Below are positions 24,019 to 36,032 of a stretch of 64,000 nt of DNA, piece after piece (the first letter of the stretch is position 1; every line of letters starts with the position of its first letter). Both the position numbers and the translations under genes were made by a program. The notes beneath the pieces were generated by a model, which made no database searches, was not told the origin of the DNA, and was given only the letters and a program-made list of their open reading frames with translations. Source of the stretch: Isoetes taiwanensis (lineage: Eukaryota; Streptophyta; Lycopodiopsida; Isoetales; Isoetaceae). The stretch is from positions 1,823,287-1,887,286 of the forward strand of contig JAJEKV010000112.1 in NCBI GenBank assembly GCA_021234155.1, given 5' to 3'.

Positions 24019-25857
24019 ATGCAAATGCAATATAGGCATCTGGGCAAAACCGGCCTCAAGGTTAGTGCCCTTGGCTATGGATCATGGGTCAGTTTTGGAA
24101 ATCAGTTGGACCTCAAAGATGCAAAGACCCTCCTTACCCGATGCAGAGAAGCAGGTGTTAATTTTTTCGATAACGCAGAGGTCTATGCAAATGGCCGTGC
24201 AGAAGAAATCATGGGCCGTTGTTTTAAAGAAATAGGTTGGAAAAGATCAGACCTTGTTATCACTACCAAAATTTTCTGGGGTGGTCCTGGTCCTAATGAC
24301 AAGGGCTTGTCTAGAAAACATATTATTGAAGGCACTAAAGCTTCTCTGAAACGGTTGGATATGGATTATGTGGATATATTGTTTGCCCACAGGCCTGATA
24401 TTTCTACCCCTATTGAAGAAACTGTTAGGGCTATGAATTTTATCATAGACAATGGCTGGGCTTTTTACTGGGGCACTAGTGAATGGACTGCCCAGCAGAT
24501 CACAGAAGCTTGGGAAATTGCTCGGCGGCTAGATCTTCAGGGTCCAATGGTTGAAGAGCCTGAATACAACTTGCTTTCTCGGGACAAGGTAGTCTACAAA
24601 TTTTGTTAATGATTAAATTATGATATGGATCATGCTTGAATATTGATTATTTTGGATTGAAGATTAAGTTTGGTTTAATCTGCGTAAGGTTCATTTGAAG
24701 ATTAAAGGGGCATTTATGTATGGCCTCAAGATTATATGATTGTGCATGGGCAGCATTTACCTTCATTCTTGAAAGTTAGAAACCATTCTCGTATGATCTG
24801 AATGATATTGAAGGTTGGTTCATCTACAAGGGATGTGCATTATCTTGAGCATCTAGATCTGATCTAGATCATCTTAAAGTTAAAAGCCTTTCACAAATGG
24901 CAATTATTATTGAGATTAAATGGCAAATTTGAAAGACTAAAGGACATAGGTATTTCTTACATGGAAGTAAGTTCATGATATGAGATATTCTATGAACTTT
25001 CCTTAATGGAACCTTATGTGGTAATTCTAGAGGTCTTTGTTTGTAGGTGGAGCTCGAATTTGCACCTCTATATAGCAGCTATGGAATTGGCCTGGCTACG
25101 TGGAGCCCTTTGGCCTCAGGTGTCTTGACAGGAAAATACAGTAAAGGCGTCGTTCCTCCAGACAGTAGATTCTCATTAGACAATTATAAGGTATGATGGT
25201 CTCCAGTTGGCTTGATATGTTGGTGAATTGCTGACAATTTAAAGCTGTATGCAGAATCTTGCAAGCAGGTCATTGGTTGAGGATGTGCTAACCAGAGTGG
25301 ATAAGTTGAAACCCATTGCTCAGGAATTGGGTGTTCCCATGTCTCAGTTAGCTTTGGCATGGTGCCTTATGAATCCGAACGTGGCCTGCGTTATTACAGG
25401 GGCAACCAAAGAAGCTCAAGTAAGCTTTTCCTTTCTGTTTGCATCAGGACAAGATGGCTAAGTCAATTGTATGGTTTGATGCCTTAATGTTTGCATTATA
25501 ACCAAACATCTAAGTTGCAAAAGTCTACCAGTTTATGCCCAAGTTAATTGTGGTGTCTAGTCATTCAACATAACTTTGTTACTAGCCTCTTCATATTCAT
25601 GAAGTTTATTTACTGAATTCTCTGTTAGCATTGGCGTTTGAATATATTGCATTTACGTCCATAGAACATTTGTTGGTCACTAAAAATTTGTACTACCGTT
25701 TTATATTTGAAGAGTGTTCTATATTAATACCTCTCTGTGGCAGTTGGTCGAGAATATGAAGTCACTAAATGTAGTTCCAATGCTTACGGATTCTATATTG
25801 GACAGAATAGACAAAATTGTTGAAACTAAACCAAAACTGCCCGAAGCTTATAGATGA
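24019..25857 (+). CDS. KAB1: KAB1-like voltage-gated K+ channel beta subunit (aldo-keto reductase)
   Basis: Four exons join in phase: 24019-24588, 25047-25190, 25255-25419 and 25744-25857, with GT-AG introns of 458, 64 and 324 bp. The product is 330 residues, the size of plant KAB1 (328 if translation starts at the second ATG, 24025). It is an aldo-keto reductase barrel that binds NADP(H) and partners Shaker-type K+ channels at the plasma membrane. The AKR tetrad is visible: Asp51 and Tyr56 ([12 protein letters not shown]), Lys84 ([10 protein letters not shown]) and His124 (LFAHRPD). Other signatures are [54 protein letters not shown] and [16 protein letters not shown]. No stops or shifts are seen, so it is probably functional. 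Confidence 0.95.
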
Positions 25858-28800
25858 TGAATTTTGTTATGGAGAGACGAAATAGATTGATATGGTGAAT
25901 TTATTTCGAGTATGGAAAGGAGATACCAAAAACCATTCTAAGAAGATTTCGAATGCTCAAGGGACTTTTGTTGGTTCTGAGCAAAAAATTAAAGTGTTAA
26001 TCTAGAGCGCACCAAATAGTATTATATGAAATATGCCAAGTTAGCATGTTTATTACAGATGCGAACATGAATTAAACTTGTATAACTAGTGGGATAATAC
26101 TGTTTTTCCTTTTTTTTCCCAATGTTCAGCCTGCATTCTCAATGCCATCTTCAACATGATTTCAAGATGCAGGCCTCTTACAAAATAGGATTTTTAGTGG
26201 ACAAAATAGAATAGAGTTCCAATTAGAATGCTCTGTCATTAGGTCTTCAAGGTGGGTTGCAAAACAACTCGCCTGTAGAGAAGCATGTCCGCCGCTATGA
26301 AGCCGCTGTTGACAAGCATGGTATGTTTTGGCGCGGCGATTGATGGTTCTATTCCATTTCCTTTCACTTTCTTTTTGGATATTGAGATCCATGGCATCGA
26401 ACTCATTGTCGATAGCTCAAGAGATATGGAAAGGACCTGGTCTGAAACTAGAGAAAATATTAGACATTATAATAACAGAACTGTAGCAGGATCAAGATTT
26501 GATAATACTGGATTTTTCTTTAAACTGGCTTGCAGATTCAGTGTGCTTTGGGAGATTGTTTATCCCCTTCATTCTTTGCAAGCTTTGACAGGATCCATTT
26601 ATATGCACATTGATGCAATGCTGATGAACAATTACGGTATGAATTTAGAGAATGTAATAGAACAATTGTGCAGTAAACAAGGGCTTAATTATGTGATGCT
26701 CCTTGGCTATATACGACAACCCGCCGTATATATCGAAAGACCTTCCCTGTCCAACATCTGTCGCATGGGCCCTCCGTCTAACCCGCGTCTGGGGATGGCC
26801 AGACAATGAGCAGAGGACGCGGAGGTGTTATTCCGGCCCGTCCCCGATGGGCTCATATAGGCATCAATGAAAGCAAACATAACAACGTAAGCACTAGCAA
26901 TAACAACAAGAAACTACCTCGAAGGGTAGTGATAATCCATCCATCCATCCATGCCATCGAACACAACCATACAACAAATACATCAAATACATCAAATAGA
27001 GGCTCCTACCAAGGCTCAGACTCAAAGGGGGAATCGACTGATGGCTAGGGTCTCCAGATGGATCAGATCGAGTTATGGCAATGACTTGGGTTGGCAACAG
27101 ATAATGGCTAGGGTTGACCATTCCATCCGCCCCTCCTGTGTATACTTTGCAGATAGGCTAAATCATGCTTTGTTGTGACTGTAACCTGCCAGAGATGTAA
27201 TCCCATGGTATCACCCAATGAGGCTACTCGGGTTGCATCTCCTTGGTACGATAAGGTAGGACGGATTGCATCTCCCCCTCCCAAAGTGCAGTGGCTCCAT
27301 TGGCAGCTAGAGGATTGTAGCAACACACGTCCGTACCCGACTGAACTCCCCAAAACAAGGGCCAGGCTGACACCTACAGCTCTTGAGAGTCAGGGCGACA
27401 CCATTGATCCAGGAAGTGTCGGACTCATACCCGAAGTCATCGACTATAAGCCTAGCCCGCTATGGGGTCCCCAGTAGCCGTGCTCAGCAGGGACCTCCCT
27501 CCACTTTGCCACTGATCCCATTATGTGGTGCTCAGTCACTCTATAGCCTTCGTAGCCAGGTGGGCTCTACGCACAGGCCGCGTAATAATGGGAACTAATG
27601 GGTCTAAACTAGGAGCATCATCTAAATAATGGCTACTAGGTCTCTACCCCCCTTCCCAATACATAAGAGGTGCAAACATAAGATCAACCATCATCATATA
27701 TCAACGTAACATGATAAATAACAAGAATAACAACAAATCCTAATCACATACATCTAACTTAAAGTTAGGGTTGATTAGAACACATGCTATGCTCGCACTT
27801 TTGGACTGCTATTGCAACATCGGTTGTCGAAGACGATCCTCGAATGGGAGTTATAGGCATGAACTAGTGGATCAAAAGTTAATGGAGCCAAAAGTGTTCT
27901 AGATTTAGGGTTTGGCCTTTTATGTATTAGGGTTCACATGAGGGCCACTTGGCTCCAATAGGCCGCGTCGCGTCCATGTGGCGGGTCACTTATAGAGTGA
28001 AGCCATGTGGAAATGGGTCACTTCCTAAGGTTGGCTAAGTTATGTAAATAACTTGTCCATACCCCCACATTTGGCGCATACAAGTCTACTAGTGTAGATT
28101 TGTATAGTGATGTGGCCTAGGATATACGTATTTATATTGTATATTCTAGGGGAACGTCACAAATTCTTTATCTCAGATCTTTGTACCTAAAGAGTCAACA
28201 TCAACGTCTCTGATGAGTGACCTAGTTATTGGATCATCAATGGTTAGTTTGAATGGTCCAGAAAGCATGAACATTACATAGGATAAGAGACCATTATATC
28301 TAAACAGTGCCAAGCTAGAGCTTGTGGATTTAGAAATCCCGAGGGATGGCTAAGTACCTATGGATGTGGAAAGTTTAGCATGGCTTCCTTCTGCTAGAAA
28401 TGATATAACTATGAAAATGTGCTTGGAAAGGTGGTTTTGCAGGCTACAACTTGGGAGACTTTGCAATTAACAAGCAAATAAATGGAAACATGTACCGCCA
28501 GCTCACAATACTCTTCATGCAAATTTAACTATTACCAAGCATTGCACAAATGTCAAACTCGCATTAGAAGTATGACTACTAAATTACTTATTGGGTAAGA
28601 CCTTGTGGAGTGTTCATGTTTTGCAGAAGCATCAAACCGAGATAGTGGTTTTTTCCCTTGATTGCCATGCTTTTGTAATGATTGGCTGGCCATGTTTCTT
28701 GTAATTTTTATTCTTGGATTTGCATCTTTTAGCTCGATTTCATCCTGCATTATAAAAGACTGTAAACATCAGCTCAATAAGGAAGTTTAAATGCTCCATG

Positions 28801-29350
28801 AGATGTGTCGTTCATTCTTCTTCCTTTTCAAATCCATTATTAACAAAATCTGCTGATAGTTATCCATCAACTTGATTGGGCTCTTCTAATGCAAGGAATA
28901 AAGGGCATTATTTCTGATGTACCATTATGCATTTTAAACATCTGTTTTTATTTGTCATAATTTGGATTTCTAGAAGCTGTATCCTATCTGAATATTTTGG
29001 AGATCTAAGCTAGGTTGGAAGAAAGCTTAATTGTTTCAATCTGAACAGGGGGGCCTGGTGATGGTTCACTATCTGATAGCAAAGTTATAGTATAAAAAGG
29101 CATTTGTTGCTTGTACATCTGGTGACAGAGCTAGGGTCGATCTCAGACTTAGTTTCCAGTTTAACGTTGAGGTGTTGAACTACATTTAACATGCTAGTTA
29201 TGCTAGTAAGCCGTAACAGACTTTCAAAAATCTGATATATCGCCAGACTGCCTGTGGAAGGAGCTTATCCGTCTTTAAACAAAAGCAGAGGTATGCACAG
29301 AACATGAGTTTGTTGTACTAGCCATTGTGTTTCTGAAAGATACTTATTGG
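25858..29350. other. Non-coding stretch with decayed sequence
   Basis: No supported gene. An open frame at 26285-26809 (174 codons) shows no recognised domain. 27000-28100 is moderately GC-rich, with a CATC microsatellite (26937-26952), and has the look of decayed LTR-element DNA, but no LTR pair was found. Confidence 0.4.
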
Positions 29351-30009
29351 GGTGGTCACCACACTCACCACACTATAGTATACCGTATATGGAATGATAT
29401 ACGCACATGCACGCATGCAAGATATTTGCACGTATGCATTGTGGAGGTATTATGATCACTGTGTTATCTGAACAGAGGGAAGAACAGAGAGACGGTGTAT
29501 TGGGAGAGTGTGTTTTGCTTGATCTAGCTATGGAGATGAGGATTCTTTATCTTGTGCATTGCCTTGATCTGATAGATTGTGCATGGCATAGATTTGGTAA
29601 ATTGAAGCTTGGAGTATTTGGTTTTCCATCCTTCTTGCAAGGTTAGAGTTTAGGCTCTAACAATTTGGTGACCACACACCACACTCACCACATTCACCAC
29701 TATTGAGGTGGTATAGAAGATAGTATACCGTATATGGAGTGATATACGCACATGCTTGCGTGCAGGATATTTGCACGTATGCATTGTGGAGGTATCATCA
29801 CTGTGTTATCTGAGCATAGGGAAGAACAGAGAGAAGGTGTATTGGGAGAGTGTGTTTTGCTTGATCTAGCTATGGAGATGATGATTCTTTATCTTGTGCA
29901 TTGCCTTGATCTGATAGATTGTGCATGACATAGATTTGGTAAATTGGAGCTGGGAGTATTGGTTTTCCATCCTTCTTGCAAGGTTAGAGTTTAGGCTCTA
30001 ACAATTTGG
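29351..30009 (+). repeat. Tandem pair of LTR-like units upstream of gypsy gag
   Basis: Two copies of about 340 bp lie head to tail, offset by 345 bp (TAGTATACCGTATATGG at 29376 and again at 29721). They differ at scattered bases. Each ends GGCTCTAACA followed by ATTTGG(T/C)GACCAC, the pattern of an LTR 3' edge next to a primer-binding site. They lie directly upstream of the gag frame. Either the LTR was duplicated or two LTR ends abut; no matching 3' LTR is seen after 37024. Confidence 0.6.
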
Positions 30010-30194
30010 CGACCACGGTGCTCGACAAACCATTGATTGGCAAGAATTTCCATTGGAAAAGGAGTTGTTACCATTTGTATTAGTGATCATCGGTAAAGAA
30101 CGACACCATTGAGCAAGGCGCAATTTCTTTGTATGAAGGGGATTTTGTCGTAAGTGATTTGCGGGGCAAAATTTGACAAGGGGAGCATAGTTTT

Positions 30195-31598
30195 ATGCCC
30201 AAGAGAAGTAAGAAGGATATCCCACCAAGCTCCATCGTAACAAGAAGGGGACTGGTGAGTCAATCTTTGGGCTCAAAATTGCATCAAGATTCAATTTCGT
30301 TTTCAGATTTGGGAGCAGATCTGGGGTCTAATTCTCAGATTCAGGAGGTTTTGCCATTTACCAGTCTAGAAGGTAATCCAATTTCGTTTTTCAAATTGAA
30401 GGGAGATTCAATTTCGTTTTTCCAATTTCAAGAAACCCAAGAAGAGGCAGAGATGGCTGTATTACCACCTATGGTATGGGGTTTTCAGACAATGGGGATT
30501 CCAAAGTTTGATGATCTGGTGGATCGGGATCCTTTGAAGCATATTGTGAAGTTTGAGAGGTATTGCTAGCAATGTAAGTTACCGGCTGCTAATTACTTGC
30601 TTTGGTTTCATAGTTCTTTGCAAGATTCAGTGGAGGAATGGGCACAAACCCAGCCAGATACCATGACATATCAGGAGTTAAAGGAAGCACTCATTGCTAA
30701 TTATCAAGAAGTCCATGGTAAGGATAAGAGTATGGAAAGGTGGACAAATTTCACACAAAAGGAAGATGAATCAATTAGAGAGTATAATCAGAGGTACATT
30801 GCGGTTCTCAAAGCCGTGGTTCATTAGAAGATTGCAAGGAATGATGAAATGGATATTCAATGGTATGTAAAGGGCTGAAACGAGCTATTGCTCATAAGGT
30901 GAAGGCTAAACAGCCTACAACATTGTTAGAGGCACAAAAGTATGCTCTCAAGGCTGAAGATAAGTTGGGATACATTCATGAAGCTGCTGCTCCAGAACAT
31001 AAAACAGAGGATATTGCATCCAAGATTTCTAAGCTTACAATGGGTGAGAAGCCAAGGGAGGTTCAGTTTATTACTTGTGAGTATTGTGGGTCTATTGGAC
31101 ATTCTGGTACTACATGTAGATTGCTAAAATTTTGCTCAAGATGCCAAATAAAATGTCATAATGATCAAGAATGTAGGGAGAAGAGATTCTTTGAGAGGGC
31201 CAATCTAGTATTTGCTGTTATGCAACAAACACCACCTATTCCTATTCAACCAATGCAAGCAACACCTATCATGCCACAAGTGCTGCCACAAGCTCCAATT
31301 GCCCCAACAAGCTCCAATCAGTTCCACACAAATGGTGCAGCCAAAACAGGGATGGTATCCAAGTAAGGCTCATTTGTATTGCAAGTTATGTGATAAATTC
31401 AAGCATGATGAGAGTACTTGTTGGAAAATCCATGAGAAACTAGAATGGGCAACCAACAAGTATCCATCAAGGCAGCAAGTGTTTGAATCAATACCTCTTC
31501 CTAATAATGATGTTCGCATTCAAGATGCAAAGTACATTGATAATCCTCAATTTAAGGCTCTTATTGAGGAGCTTAAGAAGCAAGAGAAGGCAAAATAA
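30195..31598 (+). pseudogene. Ty3/gypsy-type Gag, broken
   Basis: The reading frame shows a retrotransposon Gag core (WGFQTMGIPKFDDLVDRDPL, SLQDSVEEWAQTQP, TMTYQELKEALIANYQEVHG) and two Cys/His knuckle-like segments (CEYCGSIGHSGTTC and CKLCDKFKHDESTCWKIH). Stops at about 30567 and 30825 and a shift near 31340 split it. Gag packages the element RNA. The LTR-like pair upstream and protease downstream are in normal order, so this is one element, now dead. Confidence 0.75.
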
Positions 31599-32059
31599 GT
31601 AGTAAATTGTGGATTTGTTGAGGTAGACAGTGACCCATTTAGGCAAGAAGAAGAGATTGGAGAAGTAAATGCGGTTACAAGATCACAAAAGATGGTCCAA
31701 GAACCAAGAATAGTGCCAATTGCGGAGAAGACTAAGACCTCTTTTCCAAAGGCTTTGAAGGAACAAGCTTTGAAAGTGTCAACACCTAAGAAGGTGCAAT
31801 TCAATGTGCTGCCCACAGAATAGTTTCAGTCTATAGAAGAAAATCAGCCCATAGTGATGCCTCCTATGGTGGATGAGAAAATTCAAAATGAAGATGATGT
31901 GATTAGCCAAGTTTTGGCCACTAAAGTTACACTTACTCTTGAGCAATTGATGCATTATTCTCCAAATTTGTTGCAAGAGTTAGGGGAAAGAACAAAATCA
32001 GAAATTTCAGTCCAACAAATCATCTCAAATGATACCAATAAGAGTAGAATGGAGCCACC

Positions 32060-33026
32060 ATGCAATCCAAGGATCCAGGGCCATTTCTTTGTGATGTGAG
32101 TATCAGTGGATATTTAATCAAAGACGGCAACATAGATACTGGCAGCGGAGTGAATGTAAGGCCTTACCATATAATGCTTCAAGTTGGATTGAAAATGATG
32201 GAACCAACAACTATGTTGCTCAAAGCATTCAATCAAATGAAGATGCAGCCTATGGGAGTCATAAGAAATGTCTTATGCAAGGTCTATGAGGTGGAAGCAA
32301 CCTTAGATTTCATGGTTTTGAAATTTCCAGAGAGTGTGCATGCTGAAACTTATACTTTGTTGCTGAGCCGTACATGGTTAGATGCCGTACAAGCTGAGAC
32401 TTCATGGAGGAAGCGTGAAATGAACATATTTCAAGGGGAACATAAGGTTACTATAGATCATCCTTTGAAATCAAGCATGCATGGGACAAACAGAAATCAG
32501 GTAAATCTAATCACGTCTCACATGGTTGAAGAGTATGAGCATGTTCTTTTACGTGAAAATGATAAGTTTGAGCACTGTCATGAGAAAGAAATTGATGGAT
32601 GCTTGAGCAGCCCTGAATTTGAGACTTTTCATACATGTGAAACATTATTGGATGATGATAAACCATTATTATATGAATTAGAAGTGGAATGCATGGATAT
32701 TTCAGCATTTGAGCACTCGAAAGATATGTTACATGCTTTTGAATTGGGCGACAATCATGACAACATTCCTCTTTATGAGACTTTCAGATTTGAGATATGT
32801 ATACCAGTTGAGCAGGACTTTCACAAGCCTCAAATGGAAAAATTTACTTGTTTTGATGGTTTGGCACTAAACCATGAGCTAGAATTGCAAATTTTTGATG
32901 CTATGATCAATGAAATGTACCTAGAATGGTTCAGACCTATGTCTCAACATTGTAGCAGTCCGAAGAAGTCAGAGAATCAAGGAAAACTAGTTCCTTTCAT
33001 GTTTGAGCATGGAAGTGTGGAAGAGG
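32060..33026 (+). pseudogene. Gypsy-type aspartic protease and acidic C-terminal extension, interrupted
   Basis: An aspartic-protease signature appears early (DVSISGYLIKDGNIDTGSGV, the D-T-G triad), then LLSRTWLDAV, typical of gypsy protease ends. Instead of reverse transcriptase the frame runs on about 240 residues through an acidic, Glu/His-rich region with no known domain. A CACTA transposon enters at 33027. Removing it together with one AGG duplication restores the same frame to the stop at 37024. Confidence 0.7.
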
Positions 33027-34254
33027 CACAACAAGAAAAAGGCCATTTAGCGGCGTCGCCGCGCGACGCCCTTGCGACGTCGACGGCGTCGCTCGGGCGT
33101 CAGCAGACGTCGTTCTGACATCGCCGCGGCGCGTGCCTGCGATATCGGCGTTGGCCGCCGGACGACGTCCGCTGCGGCGTGGCGGACGCCAGACGTCGCG
33201 CAGACGTCGCATGGCACGTGACACGTGAAATATACACGTGGAATATACACGTGGAACATCACCAAAATCCACGCGTGCCGTGAAAAGCCGCGTATATCGT
33301 CGCATCGCGGCGTGACCGCGTGGAAACGTACAATGTGGAAAATTCGAAAATCCGCGTGTAGAAAAGCCACGTAGCAAAAAAAAAAGTCACGTGGATACGT
33401 CGCATGCGACGTGAAGGGGAAAAAAAAAAAAAATAAAAAATATATTTATATAAAAAGCCAATGGCAAAAAAAAAAAGCGATGGATACGTCATATCATGAC
33501 GACGATGAAGGGAAAAAAATAAAAAAATAAAAAATAAAAATATATTTATATAAAAATATTTTTTAAATAATCACAAAAGTGTTTTTTATATTCATATTTT
33601 TAAATAGTCACAAAATTATTTTTATATTTATATTTTTAAATAATCACAAAAAGTGAATTGTATTTATATTTTTAAATAATCACAAAAGACTTCGTTAAGA
33701 GGAGTATCCACCCTTTTAGCCTAGAGCTACTCTCTCTCGATTCGATTGGAGTAGTCATCCGAGTACGTAGTTAGAGGGGCCGACGGTGGTTTGCGATTGG
33801 ATGGCTCTCCATCGACGCGTTTGCGCGATCCCTCGCGCCCTTATGTCATACTCTAGACCTTCATTCATATCCGCCACTGCTTCCTATAAAAACCAAAAGA
33901 ATATGGCGTTAATGTAGTTCATAGAATTATAATAATTTTCTACAACGCACCCCCGCATTCCCGCGAATTGGGAGAGTTCCCTCGTCGTATAACTGTTGAT
34001 ACAGATAAACAGCTCCACGTTCCGTGGCTACTTGTACCTGCTGCTTGTTAGGGGCAAACCCGTATAGATGTTCCTATGACAATATAACGAGTATTAGCTA
34101 GTGACATTTAAAGTTCTTATTAAAATTAATGTGAACTAATATAGCTCTTACGAATCTATGGAAAAACAAGCTGAGACTCATTTGTGCACAGTCCCATATT
34201 AGCCATTCGCAACCGGACCTGATAAATTGGTTAGAATATTAGAATACAATTGCA

Positions 34255-34920
34255 GGAGATGAAGAAGCAAATCTAGACAATGACCTGATAACAATAGAAC
34301 TTCTGAAGCACCAGGTATGACTAGATATATTATTATTTCATATTTTATAGCTGCAATTGACATGGTTGGGATGTAATATAGCGTATTGCCCTTGCTTGGA
34401 TGGAGAAATCTGAACTCAGGGCAGATTGTCGGGGAACTCATATGTTTATAATTATCAAATTATCAGGGATTTGGAAAGACAATCTCTGCAATTGCTTTGA
34501 TTTTGAAGGCTAGACCGCCAAAACGTCAAAGATACAATGTAGAAGAATGCAGGAGCACCTTGATTGTTTGCCCTAAATCGCTTTTAAAACAATGGGAACA
34601 TGAATTGAAGGAAAAAGTAGCACCATCTGTCAAGCTATCTGTGTACATATACCATGAAGATCAGAGAAGAATAAATTGTGTTGAACTTTGTAAGCACGAC
34701 ATTGTGCTTACTACATATGGAACCATTTGTTCTGAATTACAGAAGCCATCTGAAGAGGATGAAAAGAAGCAGCCCCCCAGGCTAAGGGGCACACTGTCGA
34801 ACATTAGGTGGTTTAGAATTATTCTGGATGAAGCTCAATCCATTAGAAAAGCTCACACTAAAAGTTCACGTGCTTGCTGGGGCTTAAGGGCACAATGAAG
34901 ATGGTGCCTTTCTGGAACAT
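34255..34920 (+). pseudogene. SNF2-family helicase fragment (CHR27/28-like), captured
   Basis: Three exon-like pieces lie in order: 34255-34314 (DEEANLDNDLITIELLKHQ), about 34382-34443 (RIALAWMEKSELRAD) and 34467 onward. The last holds motif I as GFGKTISAIALI, then STLIVCPKSLLKQWEHELK, DIVLTTYG and the Walker B box IILDEAQSIR. The DEAQ box and RACWGLRA fit plant SMARCA3-like remodelers (CHR28/FRG). A TGA at 34896-34898 interrupts, then RWCLSGT continues in frame and ends. The region before motif I (GILADDQ) is missing. It is a dead capture. Confidence 0.75.
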
Positions 34921-34961
34921 GCGACCTTCTACGACACATATGTCACATATGTCACATATAC

Positions 34962-35073
34962 GAAAGTTCTAGAATGTTCTAGAAAGTTTTAAAAGTTTTA
35001 AAATAAAGAGAATCTTGGGTGAGCCTAAGGAATCCTTCTAGAAAATTCCAGAATGTTGTAGAAAGTTCTAGAA
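34962..35073. promoter_or_regulatory. Two arrays of heat-shock-element pentamers
   Basis: 34962-34989 reads GAA-nn-TTC-nn-GAA-nn-TTC-nn-GAA-nn-TT(T). 35036-35073 reads TTC-nn-GAA-nn-TTC-nn-GAA-nn-TT(G)-nn-GAA-nn-TTC-nn-GAA. Three alternating units with 2-nt gaps already make a heat-shock factor site; here there are about six and eight. They lie inside the CACTA element between the SNF2 and B3 fragments. Function is inferred from motif only. Confidence 0.5.
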
Positions 35074-35423
35074 TGAATGTTGCGAGAGAATACACTGATT
35101 TTCTTCCCAAAGCATTTTGCTAGATGACCAATTAAAATATTTTAGTTCAACCAACTCCACAATTCTCTTGATTTTCGATGAACAAACTTGTCCAAGAAGG
35201 CAACAACCTCCACAACCTCAGAATGGCCATAATGAAGAAATTAAAAAAGACAGTTAAGAGATTTCTCGAAAAAAGCGCATGATTTTTGGCTGCTGTATGT
35301 TGTGACTGTCGGATCATACAATCGATGCAGCAGCAACCCATAAAAATCTTGGCGCTCAAACGGAACAAGTTCATGAGTCATGAAGCGAAAACAATCTGAG
35401 CATGGCGTTAAAAAACTGCACCA

Positions 35424-35640
35424 AAGGACCCCAGCAATGTCGGCAAGCTCAACCGCCTTGTGATCCCTAAGCTCCAGGCTGAAGCCCATTTTCCTTTGCA
35501 CCATGACATGCTCTACTTTGAAGACTTCCAAGGTAACAGCTGGCAGTTTAGATACTCTTCTGGCATAGCAGCCAGAGCTATGTTCCAATTCCACTTTCCA
35601 TGTATGGATCTCCTAAACAAGGCCATCAACGTGTGTAGCC
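35424..35640 (+). pseudogene. B3 DNA-binding domain fragment, captured
   Basis: The frame reads [20 protein letters not shown] then [16 protein letters not shown]. These are the N-terminal and middle strands of the plant B3 domain (family pattern [25 protein letters not shown]), as in RAV/NGATHA/LEC2-type transcription factors. The C-terminal strands are missing and the frame just upstream is shifted. It lies inside the CACTA transposon and is partial. Confidence 0.7.
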
Positions 35641-36032
35641 ACATAGTATCTCGGCTTTTCAAAATCCTCATCAATGGGGTCGGCTTCATATGGAACTTGT
35701 GCAATTGAAACGCAAATTCCTCCACCATCATATATCACAAAATCATCCTGACGTTTGGCAGGTAAAGTTGCAAGTTCAAGCATTGCTGCTGATTCCAACC
35801 TTGATGTTGATCTTTCAACTTCCATAGTGCCATTAGAATTACTTGTATACCCAGCATGAGATTTTAAATCATAACCTTCTTCCCCCTGTATTGACGTATC
35901 CATATGTGCTTCTTTGGTTTGCTGATATAGTTCGAGACAATATTTTTCCAGCTCTTGCAATCTCTCAAAGCCCCAAAAAAAACCATTTTTCTCAAAGTCT
36001 AGATGAAGGAGGTAATTCATGCGGTAGCACAT
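35613..36032 (-). other. Unrecognised ORF inside the CACTA element
   Basis: A 139-codon frame opposite the end of the B3 piece, with good composition ([40 protein letters not shown], stop after ATHVDGLV). It may be a third captured host exon. No family is recognised. Confidence 0.35.

Noticed and set aside
26285-26809. 174-codon ORF downstream of KAB1 as a gene
   Set aside because: No recognisable domain, no splice partners, and odd composition changes along the frame. It is kept only as a note in the stretch description.
27175-27598. Overlapping ORFs of 71-100 codons
   Set aside because: Open on several frames, no conserved motif; probably decayed LTR-element DNA without a detectable partner.
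33047-33377. Arg-rich minus-strand ORFs at the CACTA left arm
   Set aside because: CpG-rich subterminal repeat DNA gives Arg/Ala/Thr-rich frames on several registers; not a gene.
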